From Lysobacterales bacterium (GTDB lineage: Bacteria; Pseudomonadota; Gammaproteobacteria; Xanthomonadales; Rhodanobacteraceae), in assembly GCA_016721015.1 (NCBI GenBank), contig JADKJL010000012.1:62001-126000 (forward strand): a stretch of DNA of 64,000 nt. The letters are read 5' to 3'. Both the position numbers and the translations under genes were made by a program. Position 1 is the first letter of the stretch. Each line of letters opens with the position of its first letter. The notes under the pieces are model-generated. The model made no database searches. It was not told the DNA's origin and saw only the letters and a list, made by a program, of their open reading frames with translations. Shown here piece by piece: positions 44,431-53,106 of this stretch.

Positions 44431-45037
44431 CAGGCTTCAGCCTGCCTGCAAACAGCACCAGATCTTCCGCAGTATTCAGGTTCCACCAGGCGTCCTTGAG
44501 CCCGGAAAGATCCACTTCATGCAAATTCAGCGAATTCTGCCAGCGCAGCACGCCCGATCCTGCGGCGACCGCCTTGGCCGCAGACGCGGCCAGGCTCGAT
44601 CGATACAAAGCGAACAGCGGTTGGCGTCGGCTGCCGTCATGCGCAACGACGGCGTCGATCTTGGCCGACATCGGTGCCGCGCAAAGCGCCTGCAGGATTT
44701 CGCCACGTGGCCTCACGCAATCGACGGGCACCGTGTACAGCCATTCCGTTTCACAAACACCAAGCGCCGCCGCAACCCCGGCCAGCGGTCCGGCGAAAAC
44801 TTCACGGTGCTGATCCGAAATGGTGGGCGCAAAGCGCGCGTACTGATCGAGATTCCGGTTTGCGACGATCAGGCGCGGTTGCTCGGGTTCGAGCGCCAGC
44901 GCTTCAAGTATCCAGGCAATCAGCGGGCGACCGAGCAGACTCAGCAAACCCTTGTCGCGACCACCCAGGCGGCTCGCCGCGCCGCCAGCGAGGATGGCTG
45001 TAGTGACGCACGCAGAGGACTGGGCAAGCGGCGACAT
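44423..45037 (-). CDS. mobA: Molybdenum cofactor guanylyltransferase
   Basis: A 204-residue enzyme that joins GMP to Mo-molybdopterin, giving the MGD cofactor used by DMSO-reductase-family enzymes. The nucleotide-binding start TAILAGGAASRLGGRDKGLLSLLGRPLIAWILEAL and the later FAGPLAGVAAAL and VPVDCVRPRGEILQAL are typical. I use ATG 45037; the frame continues 26 codons upstream without family similarity. First gene of the Moco operon. The 232 bp upstream, to der, hold no gene that I can support. Confidence 0.92.
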   Translation of the reverse strand: MSPLAQSSACVTTAILAGGAASRLGGRDKGLLSLLGRPLIAWILEALALEPEQPRLIVANRNLDQYARFAPTISDQHREVFAGPLAGVAAALGVCETEWLYTVPVDCVRPRGEILQALCAAPMSAKIDAVVAHDGSRRQPLFALYRSSLAASAAKAVAAGSGVLRWQNSLNLHEVDLSGLKDAWWNLNTAEDLVLFAGRLKPDG

Positions 45038-45269
45038 TGTTCTACAGGATCCCCAACCATCCGTTTTGCCGACAGCAAGGCGGTGTACTAACCATCTGCA
45101 TGCCCCATTCTGCATTGGGCCTCAATGCCGCGGTGCGTTCCACTCGCGCGACTGGCTTGATGAGCAATGACTTGCATGCGTGAGCTCTCAGGTGTTCTTG
45201 CCGGGATCCGTCCCGCAACCAACGACATTCCCACCAACCGCTCGCAGCTCGAGGCTTCCCGCAGCCTGA

Positions 45270-46670
45270 TCAATGCTTGCCAGCCTTGGCGTTGCGGACC
45301 ACGCGCTGACGACGCTTTTGCTGATCTTCTGTCAACACGTTTTTCTTGCCTGCGTAGGGATTCTCGCCCTCGCGGAAATCGATGCGAACCGGCGTTCCTT
45401 CCAGCTTGTAGCGTTTGCGAAAGAAGTTTTCCAGATAGCGTCGGTAGGATTCAGCCAGATGCTTGGTTCGGGATCCATGGATGACAATGGTCGGTGGATT
45501 GGAGCCGCCGGAATGCGCATAACGCAGCTTCGGCGAATGACCTCGAACCAGGGGCGGCTGATACGCCGCGTAGGCGGCTTCCAGCGCGCGGGTCAGGTCG
45601 GAGGCCGTCAATTTCTTGTTCGCTGCCGCATGCACACGATTGACCCGCTTCATCAATTCGCCGATACCGGTTCCATGCAATGCCGATATCGTGATTCGCG
45701 GCGCCCATTCGACAAACACCAGCTTGCGGGACAGCGAACTCTCGCACTGGTCGCGATCGTACTTCTTGAGGCCATCCCACTTGTTGACCGCAATCACCAG
45801 GGCACGGCCGGAATCAAGCGCATGGCCGATCAAACCGGCATCCTGATCGGTGACGCCTTCATTGGCGTCGAGCAGGATAACCACAACATTCGCCGCGTCG
45901 ATCGACTGCAAGGTCTTGATGACGCTGAATTTTTCGACCGCATCCGCGATGCGTCCGCGCCGCCGGACACCGGCGGTATCGATCAGGGTGTATTTGCGCC
46001 CGTCACGCTCGAGCGGGATGCGGATCGAGTCTCGGGTGGTTCCGGCGACATCGGAGACGATGACCCGATCCTCGCCCAGCAGGCGATTGACCAGGGTCGA
46101 TTTGCCGACATTCGGTCGGCCAACAATGGCGACACGGACACCGCCCTCGTCCTCGCCACTGATTTCCTCGGCCTGGCCTTTCGGCAGCAGCGCCTCGACG
46201 GCTTCGAGCAGATCCCGGGTGCCGTGGTTGTTCGAAGCCGACAGCGGCAGCGGTGCGGCGACGCCGAGGCGGGCAAAGTCGGCAAGCGCGATGCTTTCAT
46301 TGAGGCCATCGATCTTGTTGACCGCCAGCAGCATCGGTTTGGAGGTTCGCCGCAGACGATCAAGGATCGCCTGATCGGTCGGCAACAGTCCATCGCGCGC
46401 ATCCACCACGAAGACCACGACATTCGCTTCAGCAATGGCCAGCCCGACCTGGCGCGCGGTAAGTCCGGCGAGACCTTCTTCGCTATCGGCAAGGCCTCCC
46501 GTGTCGACTACGACGAAGGGGTGTTCGCCAAGGCGGCAGATGCCGTAGTGCCGATCTCGGGTGACCCCCGGCATATCGGCAACCAGCGCATCACGCGAAC
46601 GCGTGAGGACGTTGAAGAGGGTGGATTTGCCGACGTTGGGGCGTCCAACCAAGGCGACGACAGGAAGCAT
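45270..46670 (-). CDS. der: Ribosome-assembly GTPase Der (EngA)
   Basis: A 466-residue tandem GTPase needed for 50S ribosome maturation. The first G domain has VALVGRPNVGKSTLFN, DMPGVTRD, DTGG and NKID; the second has VAIVGRPNVGKSTLVN, AGTTRDS, DTAG and NKWD. The C-terminal KH-like domain follows (residues 355-445, RGHSPKLRYAHSGGSNPPTIVIHGSRTKHL). It is downstream of bamB on the same strand, as in E. coli. Confidence 0.97.
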   Translation of the reverse strand: MLPVVALVGRPNVGKSTLFNVLTRSRDALVADMPGVTRDRHYGICRLGEHPFVVVDTGGLADSEEGLAGLTARQVGLAIAEANVVVFVVDARDGLLPTDQAILDRLRRTSKPMLLAVNKIDGLNESIALADFARLGVAAPLPLSASNNHGTRDLLEAVEALLPKGQAEEISGEDEGGVRVAIVGRPNVGKSTLVNRLLGEDRVIVSDVAGTTRDSIRIPLERDGRKYTLIDTAGVRRRGRIADAVEKFSVIKTLQSIDAANVVVILLDANEGVTDQDAGLIGHALDSGRALVIAVNKWDGLKKYDRDQCESSLSRKLVFVEWAPRITISALHGTGIGELMKRVNRVHAAANKKLTASDLTRALEAAYAAYQPPLVRGHSPKLRYAHSGGSNPPTIVIHGSRTKHLAESYRRYLENFFRKRYKLEGTPVRIDFREGENPYAGKKNVLTEDQQKRRQRVVRNAKAGKH

Positions 46671-46778
46671 CGCGGGCGCTCCGTTTCAAGTTGCAGCGGC
46701 AGCGGATTCGACCGCATGCCGAAATTTCATCTGCCGGATTCACCCTGCGCGAGCGCTGGTGAATCCGGGACACTTTCC

Positions 46779-47942
46779 CTACTGCGTGCGGAACGCGGCA
46801 AGGTTGCCGCCGGCACTCTCGACGAAAACGACATCGCCATTGACCACCGGTGCGCTCTCGATCGCCTTCTTGCCGATGCGCTGGCGCCCGGCAAACGAGC
46901 CATCGGTGAGACTCAGCCAGTGCACATAGCCTTCGAGATCGCCAACCACCGCATAGTTTCCGACGATTGCAGGCGGGCTCAGCCAGCGATGCAGCAAGCC
47001 TTCCTGCTTCCAGAGATTCGCACCGCTCTGGCGATCGAACGCCCAGACATTGCCATCCGCGTCGCTGACCACGACCGCCGTACCGCCGACCGCCAGTCCC
47101 GAGAAACTCGAGAGTTCACGCGACCACGCGGATCGGCCCGAATCCGCATAGAAAGCGGCAACCTGGCCACGAAAACTGGAGGCAAACACTTCGCCGTTGT
47201 CGAGCACGAGCTGACCATCGGAATCCGCCAGCCGCTCGACCTCGGTGCGCCCCTCGCCGGCGGTCAAGACCTGCGTCCATGCCGGAGCACCGTCGGATTC
47301 ACGCACCGCGACCAGACGTCCGGTGTCGAATCCGTCAAAGACAAGGCCGTTGCCGATCACGGGTGAAGAGTTTCCGCGCAGACTCAAGACTGGAACTGCC
47401 TGTTCATAAACCCAGCGACGCGTTCCGTCTGCCGGATCGAGACCGTACAAGCGTCCATCCTGGGTACGCACGGCGATGATCCCGGTGCCGATGGCCGGCG
47501 CACAGATGATCTCCGAACTGAGCTGAACCTGCCAAAGCTCGCTTCCATCCTGGGCGGAAAAAGCCCGCACCTGACCATTGAGTGCACCAACCACCACCAG
47601 ATCCGCATTTGCGGCGGGGCCGCCCGACCAGGCCATTTTTTTAACCTTGGTTGACCAGAGGCGACGTCCGGTTGCTGCGTCCAGGGCCTGCACCTCGCCA
47701 TCGACACTGGCAACGTAGAGGCGATCGGCGACGACAGCGGGATTCATGCGCGCACCCGACTTGCCCGAACCACCGCCTGCGGAGCCCGACCAAACCTTCT
47801 GTACATTGGCGGTCGGGGCAAACTCGACCAGTGGCGTGGGTGGCTCGACATTGTCTTTCTTGCCGAGTCCCTTGAACCAGTTGCAACCACCGAGGGTGGC
47901 GACGAGCACGGCGACGGCGACAATGAGGATAGTGCGCCTCAT
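46779..47942 (-). CDS. bamB: Outer-membrane assembly lipoprotein BamB
   Basis: A 387-residue lipoprotein with lipobox LGGC (Cys20). Eight WD/PQQ-like blades form a propeller (AADRLYVASVDGEVQALDAATGRRLWS and similar repeats). It is part of the BAM complex that inserts beta-barrels into the outer membrane. Its start overlaps the stop of the YfgM-like gene by four bases (ATGA), and der follows after about 110 bp. Confidence 0.95.
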   Translation of the reverse strand: MRRTILIVAVAVLVATLGGCNWFKGLGKKDNVEPPTPLVEFAPTANVQKVWSGSAGGGSGKSGARMNPAVVADRLYVASVDGEVQALDAATGRRLWSTKVKKMAWSGGPAANADLVVVGALNGQVRAFSAQDGSELWQVQLSSEIICAPAIGTGIIAVRTQDGRLYGLDPADGTRRWVYEQAVPVLSLRGNSSPVIGNGLVFDGFDTGRLVAVRESDGAPAWTQVLTAGEGRTEVERLADSDGQLVLDNGEVFASSFRGQVAAFYADSGRSAWSRELSSFSGLAVGGTAVVVSDADGNVWAFDRQSGANLWKQEGLLHRWLSPPAIVGNYAVVGDLEGYVHWLSLTDGSFAGRQRIGKKAIESAPVVNGDVVFVESAGGNLAAFRTQ

Positions 47943-48598
47943 GATTTCTTCTGCTCCACAGCGACTGGCAAGCTGCCCTGCTTCATTTCGACGTAAGCGC
48001 GCTCCGGGGACTGCTCGTCAAGATGAGTCAAGGCTTCGGCATAGGCCAACCGCGCATCATCATTGCGTCCGAGCTTAGCCAATGCATCACCGCGCAATTC
48101 GCTGGCCTGAGCCGGGAAATCCGCCTTTGCAACCTGATCGAGCTTGCCCAATGCCACTTCGGCGTCACCCTTGGCAAGACTCACACGCGCCTGCCTGAGT
48201 GCGATCAGAGACTTCATGGCGTCGTTGCCGGCCGATTGACTGGCCCAGTCCAGATCAGCACTGGCGGCGGCGAGATCACCTTTCTCGACTTGCACGGCCG
48301 CTTGACGCAACGCGGTCAAGGTCGCGAAAGCGGTCTTGGCGTAATCCTTGCGCAATGTCTCCGCGATCCTTGCCGCATCATCGGGGCGCTTGGCATCGAC
48401 GGCTTCAGTGAATGCGGAATACTGCAGGGCGGCTTCGGAAAGCGTGCGCAACTCGCGGGCCTTCCATTGCTGGTATCCGAAGATCAGCAACAGACCAACC
48501 ACAATGCCGATGGCGATCGACATTGCATTGGTGTGCAACCACTTGCGCACCAATTCACCTTGTTCATGCTCGTCAAGAACTTCAAAAGCCATACGCAT
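47939..48598 (-). CDS. YfgM-like tetratricopeptide membrane protein
   Basis: A 219-residue protein with one N-terminal membrane helix (AMSIAIGIVVGLLLIFGYQQW, about residues 20-42) and a periplasmic TPR-like domain (YFGM/TPR_21 family) with DEHEQGELVRKWLHTNAMS before the helix. In E. coli YfgM works with the PpiD chaperone at the Sec translocon. Two ATGs, at 48598 and 48592, are equally possible. It is translationally coupled to bamB by ATGA. Confidence 0.85.
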   Translation of the reverse strand: MRMAFEVLDEHEQGELVRKWLHTNAMSIAIGIVVGLLLIFGYQQWKARELRTLSEAALQYSAFTEAVDAKRPDDAARIAETLRKDYAKTAFATLTALRQAAVQVEKGDLAAASADLDWASQSAGNDAMKSLIALRQARVSLAKGDAEVALGKLDQVAKADFPAQASELRGDALAKLGRNDDARLAYAEALTHLDEQSPERAYVEMKQGSLPVAVEQKKS

Positions 48599-48625
48599 CA
48601 CCGAATGAGGCGCCACGGGAAATAG

Positions 48626-48640
48626 TGCCGATAATCGGCA
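48626..48640. promoter_or_regulatory. Short perfect palindrome upstream of the YfgM-like gene
   Basis: TGCCGAT-A-ATCGGCA, 28 bases upstream of the start at 48598. It lies where ispG and hisS are found in E. coli. It may be an operator or chance. Confidence 0.35.
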
Positions 48641-48714
48641 TGGCGGCGCGGGGGGCGCTAGGGTAACAGGAATTCAGCCGGCACCTGTGAAAAAGGCGTG
48701 GCTCGGCGGAGCGT

Positions 48715-49845
48715 TCAGGAGTCGATGCGGCTGGCGAGTTTTTCTCCACCAAACAATCGCAAGCGGGCAACGTTTGCGCGTTGGAATGGAGCGAGATCGA
48801 CAGTCGTTCCATCGGCGATCACGGTGGCACCCTCGGCATTGCCGATGCGCACCGTCAGCGTGGTGTCGCTTGTGTAATTGCGTTCAATGCCCGCCGCGAG
48901 CAAGCCATATTCGATCTTCACGCCGTTCGCATCGACGACCTCGACCCAACTGGTTTGCTTGAGCTTGAGGCTCAGGCTGTGCCGACCTGCCGTAGCGGGC
49001 AACGGGCTCATCGGCACATCGGTCCTGACCGGCTGGGCAGCACTGAAGGGCGCCATGGAAGCGATGATCGGCGGCGCATCCGCAACGGGCTCGGCCAAGC
49101 CGGCAATGTCCTCGACGGAAGCATTGGAAACCGGATCGGAGCCATTGCCAAGCAATGCGGCATCTGCCTTGTCCGCATCGACGAAGTCCGCCGTCGCCAC
49201 ATCGCCGCGTGCGGTCGGCGCATCGAGCATGACCGTCCGCGCCAGATTCTGTTCGAGCCCACCATGGGTCGCCAACCAGACCGCCGGCCCGACCACGAGC
49301 GCGGTCAGGATCAGATAAGTCGCACTGACCGAATAGCGATCCATCACGTAACGAGTGCGCGAAACCCTGCCGGTTGAAACCAGCGGAACCTGCTCACCGT
49401 GTTCCGCAATCACCTTCTCGGCGAGAATCTGCGGCATGTCGAGCAGGCGCGCGTAACTGGTCAAATAGCCGCGCAGATAGACCGCATGGGCAATGCCGCT
49501 GAAATCATCCTCCTCGATCCTGCGGATCAGACGGGCCTGCAATTTCAGCTTCGAACCGACATCCTCACAGCTCCAGCCGCGCTGTTCGCGCGCAAACCGC
49601 AGCCTTTCGCCTATCGTTGCATCGGCAAGATTGATGGTTGCCTTCTCGGTCGAACGCGGTTCCATCGCGGGATCGGACTCCGGCGGGAGGCTTGCAGCGC
49701 ACTCCTGCTGATCGTCGTTGTTGGCGCGTTCATTGCTCACTGACTGGGTCTCCGCGATGGACAACAAATCAAGCTGACTCGGGTCAGCGGTACTACCTGC
49801 CAGATCCCTCTGGGCTTGCGGCTGTTTTGTATTGCGGCGATTCAT
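48715..49845 (-). CDS. rodZ: RodZ-like cell-shape protein
   Basis: A 376-residue protein with a cytosolic helix-turn-helix domain (residues 78-145, IGERLRFAREQRGWSCEDVGSKLKLQARLIRRIEEDDFSGIAHAVYLRGYLTSYARLL), one membrane helix (about 173-192) and a periplasmic DUF4115 domain at the C-terminus (LSLKLKQTSWVEVVDANGVKIEYGLLAAG). RodZ links MreB filaments to the elongation machinery. The first 60 residues are an extra low-complexity tail; ATG at residue 61 is an alternative start, but the ATGA overlap with pilW favours 49845. Confidence 0.88.
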   Translation of the reverse strand: MNRRNTKQPQAQRDLAGSTADPSQLDLLSIAETQSVSNERANNDDQQECAASLPPESDPAMEPRSTEKATINLADATIGERLRFAREQRGWSCEDVGSKLKLQARLIRRIEEDDFSGIAHAVYLRGYLTSYARLLDMPQILAEKVIAEHGEQVPLVSTGRVSRTRYVMDRYSVSATYLILTALVVGPAVWLATHGGLEQNLARTVMLDAPTARGDVATADFVDADKADAALLGNGSDPVSNASVEDIAGLAEPVADAPPIIASMAPFSAAQPVRTDVPMSPLPATAGRHSLSLKLKQTSWVEVVDANGVKIEYGLLAAGIERNYTSDTTLTVRIGNAEGATVIADGTTVDLAPFQRANVARLRLFGGEKLASRIDS

Positions 49846-50639
49846 GACTTGTCCGGCTCTCCGGAAACAACAGGTGCATTCAGCGAACGAGCTTGCGGGG
49901 ATTCCGGAAACTTTTCGCGCAGCCGACGCGTGTAGTCCTGTGACGCCTTGCCATTGCCGAGACGCAATTCGATGTTGCGCCCGAGCAGCAGGGCATCCGC
50001 GCTTTGCTGACCAACCCCTTCGTAGCGCTGGATGAACGCCCGGGCCCTGAAAAAATCATTTCTCAGGTACAACACAGTTGCCATCTGGAACAAGGCTTCC
50101 GAGTTGTCGGGCTCACGATCCAGTGCCGAACGCAAATCCCTTTCGGCCACATCCAAGTGGCCACCCTTGATCGCACATGTGCCCGAATTGGTCAAGGCCA
50201 CTGCGGGCGTTTTGTAGAACGGATCTGCGATGGCGCGCACAAAATAGGCGGCCGAATCGTCATAGCGGCCAATCTTGCACAAAAATGCACCGTAATTGTT
50301 GCTCTCGTTGCCGGACTTCGGCATCAGCTCGGCGGCGCGCCGATAGTGTTCTTCGGCCTTTGCATTGTCGCCGATGCGTTCGTACAGCAGCGCAATGACG
50401 GTGTGTGCATCGGCATGGTTGTTGTCGGCTGCCAGGGCCTTGTTGAGGTTCTCCAGGGCGATTTCGAGCTTGCCTTGGGCCATGTATTTCTGACCGAGGT
50501 CGGTGTACAGGGCAGCGGCCTTGGTTTTCGGGTTCTCGGGATTGCTCGGTGGCGCTGGCCGACTGTTGCCGGAGCCGGTCGCACACGAGGCCAGCAGCAT
50601 CGCCAGCATTGCCGCAACGAGGATTCGTTCAAGCTGCAT
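49842..50639 (-). CDS. pilW: Type IV pilus assembly lipoprotein PilW/PilF
   Basis: A 265-residue TPR lipoprotein with lipobox LLASC (Cys19) and at least five TPR repeats (AALYTDLGQKYMAQGKLEIALENLNKALAADNNHADAHTVIALLYERIGDNAKAEEHYRRAAELMP). It helps the PilQ secretin form in the outer membrane (PilF in Pseudomonas). It overlaps rlmN by 11 bases upstream and rodZ by four bases downstream. ATG 50639 is chosen; the frame is open to 50744 inside rlmN. Confidence 0.9.
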   Translation of the reverse strand: MQLERILVAAMLAMLLASCATGSGNSRPAPPSNPENPKTKAAALYTDLGQKYMAQGKLEIALENLNKALAADNNHADAHTVIALLYERIGDNAKAEEHYRRAAELMPKSGNESNNYGAFLCKIGRYDDSAAYFVRAIADPFYKTPAVALTNSGTCAIKGGHLDVAERDLRSALDREPDNSEALFQMATVLYLRNDFFRARAFIQRYEGVGQQSADALLLGRNIELRLGNGKASQDYTRRLREKFPESPQARSLNAPVVSGEPDKS

Positions 50640-51747
50640 CGGAAATGCCCTCTTCGATCTTCTTGCGGAATTCCGCCTGGCGACGCGTGCGGTCCATGAC
50701 CTGCCCCTTGAGCTGACCACACGCCGCGTCAATGTCATCGCCACGCGTGCGCCGAACCATGGTCAGCACGCCGGCATCGAGCAGGATGGTCTGGAAATCG
50801 CGGATCGCCGATTCCTCGGAACGCTCGTATTGCGTGCCGGTAAACGGGTTGAACGGAATCAGGTTGACCTTGCTCGGCACCTTGCGCACCAGCTTGACCA
50901 GTTGACGGGCCAGCTCGGGCGAATCGTTGATGCCTTTCATCATCGTGTATTCAAACGTGACCGTCGTGCGCGGGCTGCGTTGCGTGTAGCGCAGGCAGGC
51001 ATCCATCAGCTCGGCGATCGGGTATTTCTTGTTCAAGGGAACAAGCTGGGTGCGCAATTCGTCGTTCGGCGCATGCAGTGACACGGCCAGTGAAACATCA
51101 CTCTCTGCAGACAGTCGATCAATCATCGGCACCAGGCCGGCGGTCGACAGGGTCACGCGCTTGTTGGCCAGACCAAAGCCCAGATCGTCGCGCATGATGC
51201 TCATCGCGCGCACGACATTGTCAAAATTGAGCAGCGGCTCGCCCATGCCCATCATCACCACATTGGTCAGCTTGCGTTGGTGATGCGGAACATTGCCGAG
51301 ATGCTTGGCCGCGACCCAGACCTGACCGATGATCTCGGCCGTCGACAGGTTGCGGTTGAACCCCTGGGTGCCGGTCGAGCAGAACGTGCAGTTGAGACCG
51401 CAGCCCACCTGCGATGACACACACAAGGTGCCGCGCGAACTTTCCGGGATGAACACGGCCTCGATCGCGTTGCGCGGATCCATGCCGAGCAGCCACTTGT
51501 GCGTGCCGTCGATCGACTGCTTTTCCAGCAACACATTTGGCGGAACGATTTCGGCAATGGCTTCGAGCTTGCTGCGCAGAACCTTGCCGACATCGGTCAT
51601 CTGCGAAAAATCAGTGACGTGACGGTGGTACATCCACTTCATCACCTGATCGGCGCGGTAGGGCTTCTCGCCGGCTTGCGCGAACCATTCGCGCAAGCCC
51701 TGGCGATCGAGGCCGAACAGATTCGTTCTGGTCCCGGTTGCGTCCAT
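50629..51747 (-). CDS. rlmN: Dual-specificity rRNA/tRNA methyltransferase RlmN
   Basis: A 372-residue radical SAM enzyme that methylates C2 of A2503 in 23S rRNA and A37 of some tRNAs. The cluster motif is CGLNCTFCSTG in VSSQVGCGLNCTFCSTGTQGFNRNL; the second catalytic cysteine is in the C-terminal TRGDDIDAACGQL. MMGMGEPLLNFDNV is also diagnostic. It lies between ndk and pilW, all closely spaced. Confidence 0.97.
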   Translation of the reverse strand: MDATGTRTNLFGLDRQGLREWFAQAGEKPYRADQVMKWMYHRHVTDFSQMTDVGKVLRSKLEAIAEIVPPNVLLEKQSIDGTHKWLLGMDPRNAIEAVFIPESSRGTLCVSSQVGCGLNCTFCSTGTQGFNRNLSTAEIIGQVWVAAKHLGNVPHHQRKLTNVVMMGMGEPLLNFDNVVRAMSIMRDDLGFGLANKRVTLSTAGLVPMIDRLSAESDVSLAVSLHAPNDELRTQLVPLNKKYPIAELMDACLRYTQRSPRTTVTFEYTMMKGINDSPELARQLVKLVRKVPSKVNLIPFNPFTGTQYERSEESAIRDFQTILLDAGVLTMVRRTRGDDIDAACGQLKGQVMDRTRRQAEFRKKIEEGISDAA

Positions 51748-51752
51748 CGTCT

Positions 51753-52178
51753 TCAGCGAGCCGTCACTTCGGAGCTGGCGAAGAAGTAGGCGATCTCGAC
51801 AGCCGCCGTTTCCGGCGCATCCGATCCGTGCACGGCATTGGCGTCGATCGAATCGGCAAAGTCCGCCCGGATCGTTCCGGCTTCTGCCTTCTTCGGGTCG
51901 GTCGCCCCCATCAGGTCACGATGTACCGAAATCGCATTCTCGCCTTCGAGCGCCTGGATGATGACCGGGCCGGAGATCATGAACTCGACCAGCGCATTGA
52001 AAAACGGACGCTCCTTGTGCACGGCATAGAAGCCTTCGGCTTCGCGGCGCGAGAGCTGCTTCATGCGCGCGGCAATGATCTTGAGGCCGGCTTTCTCGAA
52101 GCGGGAATAAATTTCGCCGATCACGTTCTTGGCGACCGCATCGGGCTTGATGATGGAAAGGGTGCGCTCCAGCGCCAT
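51753..52178 (-). CDS. ndk: Nucleoside diphosphate kinase
   Basis: A 141-residue enzyme that balances nucleoside triphosphate pools through a phospho-histidine in NAVHGSDAPETA. ERTLSIIKPDAVAKN at the start and RPFFNALVEFMISGPV are family hallmarks. First gene of the ndk-rlmN-pilW-rodZ run. It is divergent from psrA across about 240 bp. Confidence 0.98.
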   Translation of the reverse strand: MALERTLSIIKPDAVAKNVIGEIYSRFEKAGLKIIAARMKQLSRREAEGFYAVHKERPFFNALVEFMISGPVIIQALEGENAISVHRDLMGATDPKKAEAGTIRADFADSIDANAVHGSDAPETAAVEIAYFFASSEVTAR

Positions 52179-52249
52179 TGTCTTTGAACCTTTGAAGGGG
52201 GAATCGAGCGGATAACGGGTGCGGTCGAAAGACTAAACCCATGGCAATC

Positions 52250-52271
52250 CGGATAGTTAGCGCACTATCCG
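52250..52271. promoter_or_regulatory. Inverted repeat between ndk and psrA
   Basis: CGGATAGT, TAGCGC, ACTATCCG: perfect 8-bp arms with a six-base spacer, about 75 bases upstream of ndk and 70 bases before the psrA promoter. Probably an operator or hairpin; the factor is unknown. Confidence 0.45.
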
Positions 52272-52341
52272 ACCTCGCATTCTAGCTAGTTTTTGCGTTG
52301 ATTTACACCCGGGAAACGTGAAATCACGCGCGGTCGCGGCG

Positions 52342-52370
52342 TTGCCCAACGCGCTGGACAGGCTTATGAT
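52342..52370 (+). promoter_or_regulatory. Promoter of psrA
   Basis: TTGCCC at 52342-52347 and TATGAT at 52365-52370 are 17 bases apart, placing the start of transcription near 52377, inside the PsrA operator. Confidence 0.6.
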
Positions 52371-52371
52371 T

Positions 52372-52385
52372 CAAACGCCCGTTTG
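52372..52385. promoter_or_regulatory. PsrA operator
   Basis: CAAAC-GCCC-GTTTG is a perfect dyad that fits the (G/C)AAAC-N2-4-GTTT(G/C) site described for Pseudomonas PsrA. It lies directly after the -10 box, so bound PsrA would block its own promoter. Confidence 0.75.
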
Positions 52386-52416
52386 GTTTTCTCCTCCCAA
52401 CACTGGACTTGCTCAG

Positions 52417-53037
52417 TTGAACTCGCCGCATTTTTCGACCAAGGAACGCATCCTCGGAGCCGCCGAGGAATTGTTCGCTCGCAACGGCTTTGCCGGCGCC
52501 TCATTGCGTGAACTGACCGCCACAGCCAAGGTCAACCTCGCTGCCGTCAACTACCATTTCGGCTCGAAAGACAACCTCGTCAACGAGGTTTTCCGTCGCC
52601 GGCTCGATGAACTCAATGCCCAGCGACTTGATCTGCTGCAGGCGGTTCTGGCCAAGCCCAAACCGACCCTCGAGGAAATCCTCGCCGCTTTCATCCACCC
52701 CGCCCTGCTGCTAACACTCGACAAATCCGGCGGCGCGACCTTCGTCCGCGTGCTGGCCCGCGCCTATGCCGAACACAATGAGCGCCTGCGCAAGTTCCTT
52801 TCGGAAAACTACGGCCACGTGCTCAAGGAGTTCGCTGCCGCATTCGGCGCCCAATTGCCGCATCTGGACAAGGAAGAGCTGTACTGGCGCATCGACATCA
52901 TTGCCGGCGCATTGACTTACGCAATGGCCGATTTCGGCGTCATCAAGCGACGCGCGGCCATGTCCGAGAAAATCCATCGCGAACGTGCGGCCGAGCACCT
53001 CATCCGCTTCGCCGCAGCCGGCTTGCGCGCCGAATAG
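52417..53037 (+). CDS. psrA: TetR-family fatty-acid regulator, PsrA-like
   Basis: A 206-residue TetR repressor with an N-terminal HTH (TKERILGAAEELFARNGFAGASLRELTATAKVNLAAVNYHFGSKDNLVNEVF) very like PsrA, and a variable ligand domain that in PsrA binds long-chain acyl groups. The frame is open back to GTG 52318 and contains ATG 52366, but that ATG is inside the -10 box and upstream of the probable transcription start. I therefore take TTG 52417, which begins just before the conserved part. The operator upstream and the beta-oxidation genes 70 bp downstream both support the PsrA assignment. Confidence 0.82.
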   Translation: MNSPHFSTKERILGAAEELFARNGFAGASLRELTATAKVNLAAVNYHFGSKDNLVNEVFRRRLDELNAQRLDLLQAVLAKPKPTLEEILAAFIHPALLLTLDKSGGATFVRVLARAYAEHNERLRKFLSENYGHVLKEFAAAFGAQLPHLDKEELYWRIDIIAGALTYAMADFGVIKRRAAMSEKIHRERAAEHLIRFAAAGLRAE

Positions 53038-53106
53038 GCCTGAATCATTTCCGTTTGCGCGACCCTGGCGTCGCGCACCCCCTTTGCCCCTCCTGCGAGG
53101 TATTGC

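Noticed and set aside
45273..47366. Open frame of 697 codons on the plus strand
   Set aside because: It is antisense to der and bamB, both clearly real; high GC gives long mirror frames.
52366..52368. ATG as start of psrA
   Set aside because: It forms part of the TATGAT -10 box and lies upstream of the probable transcription start.
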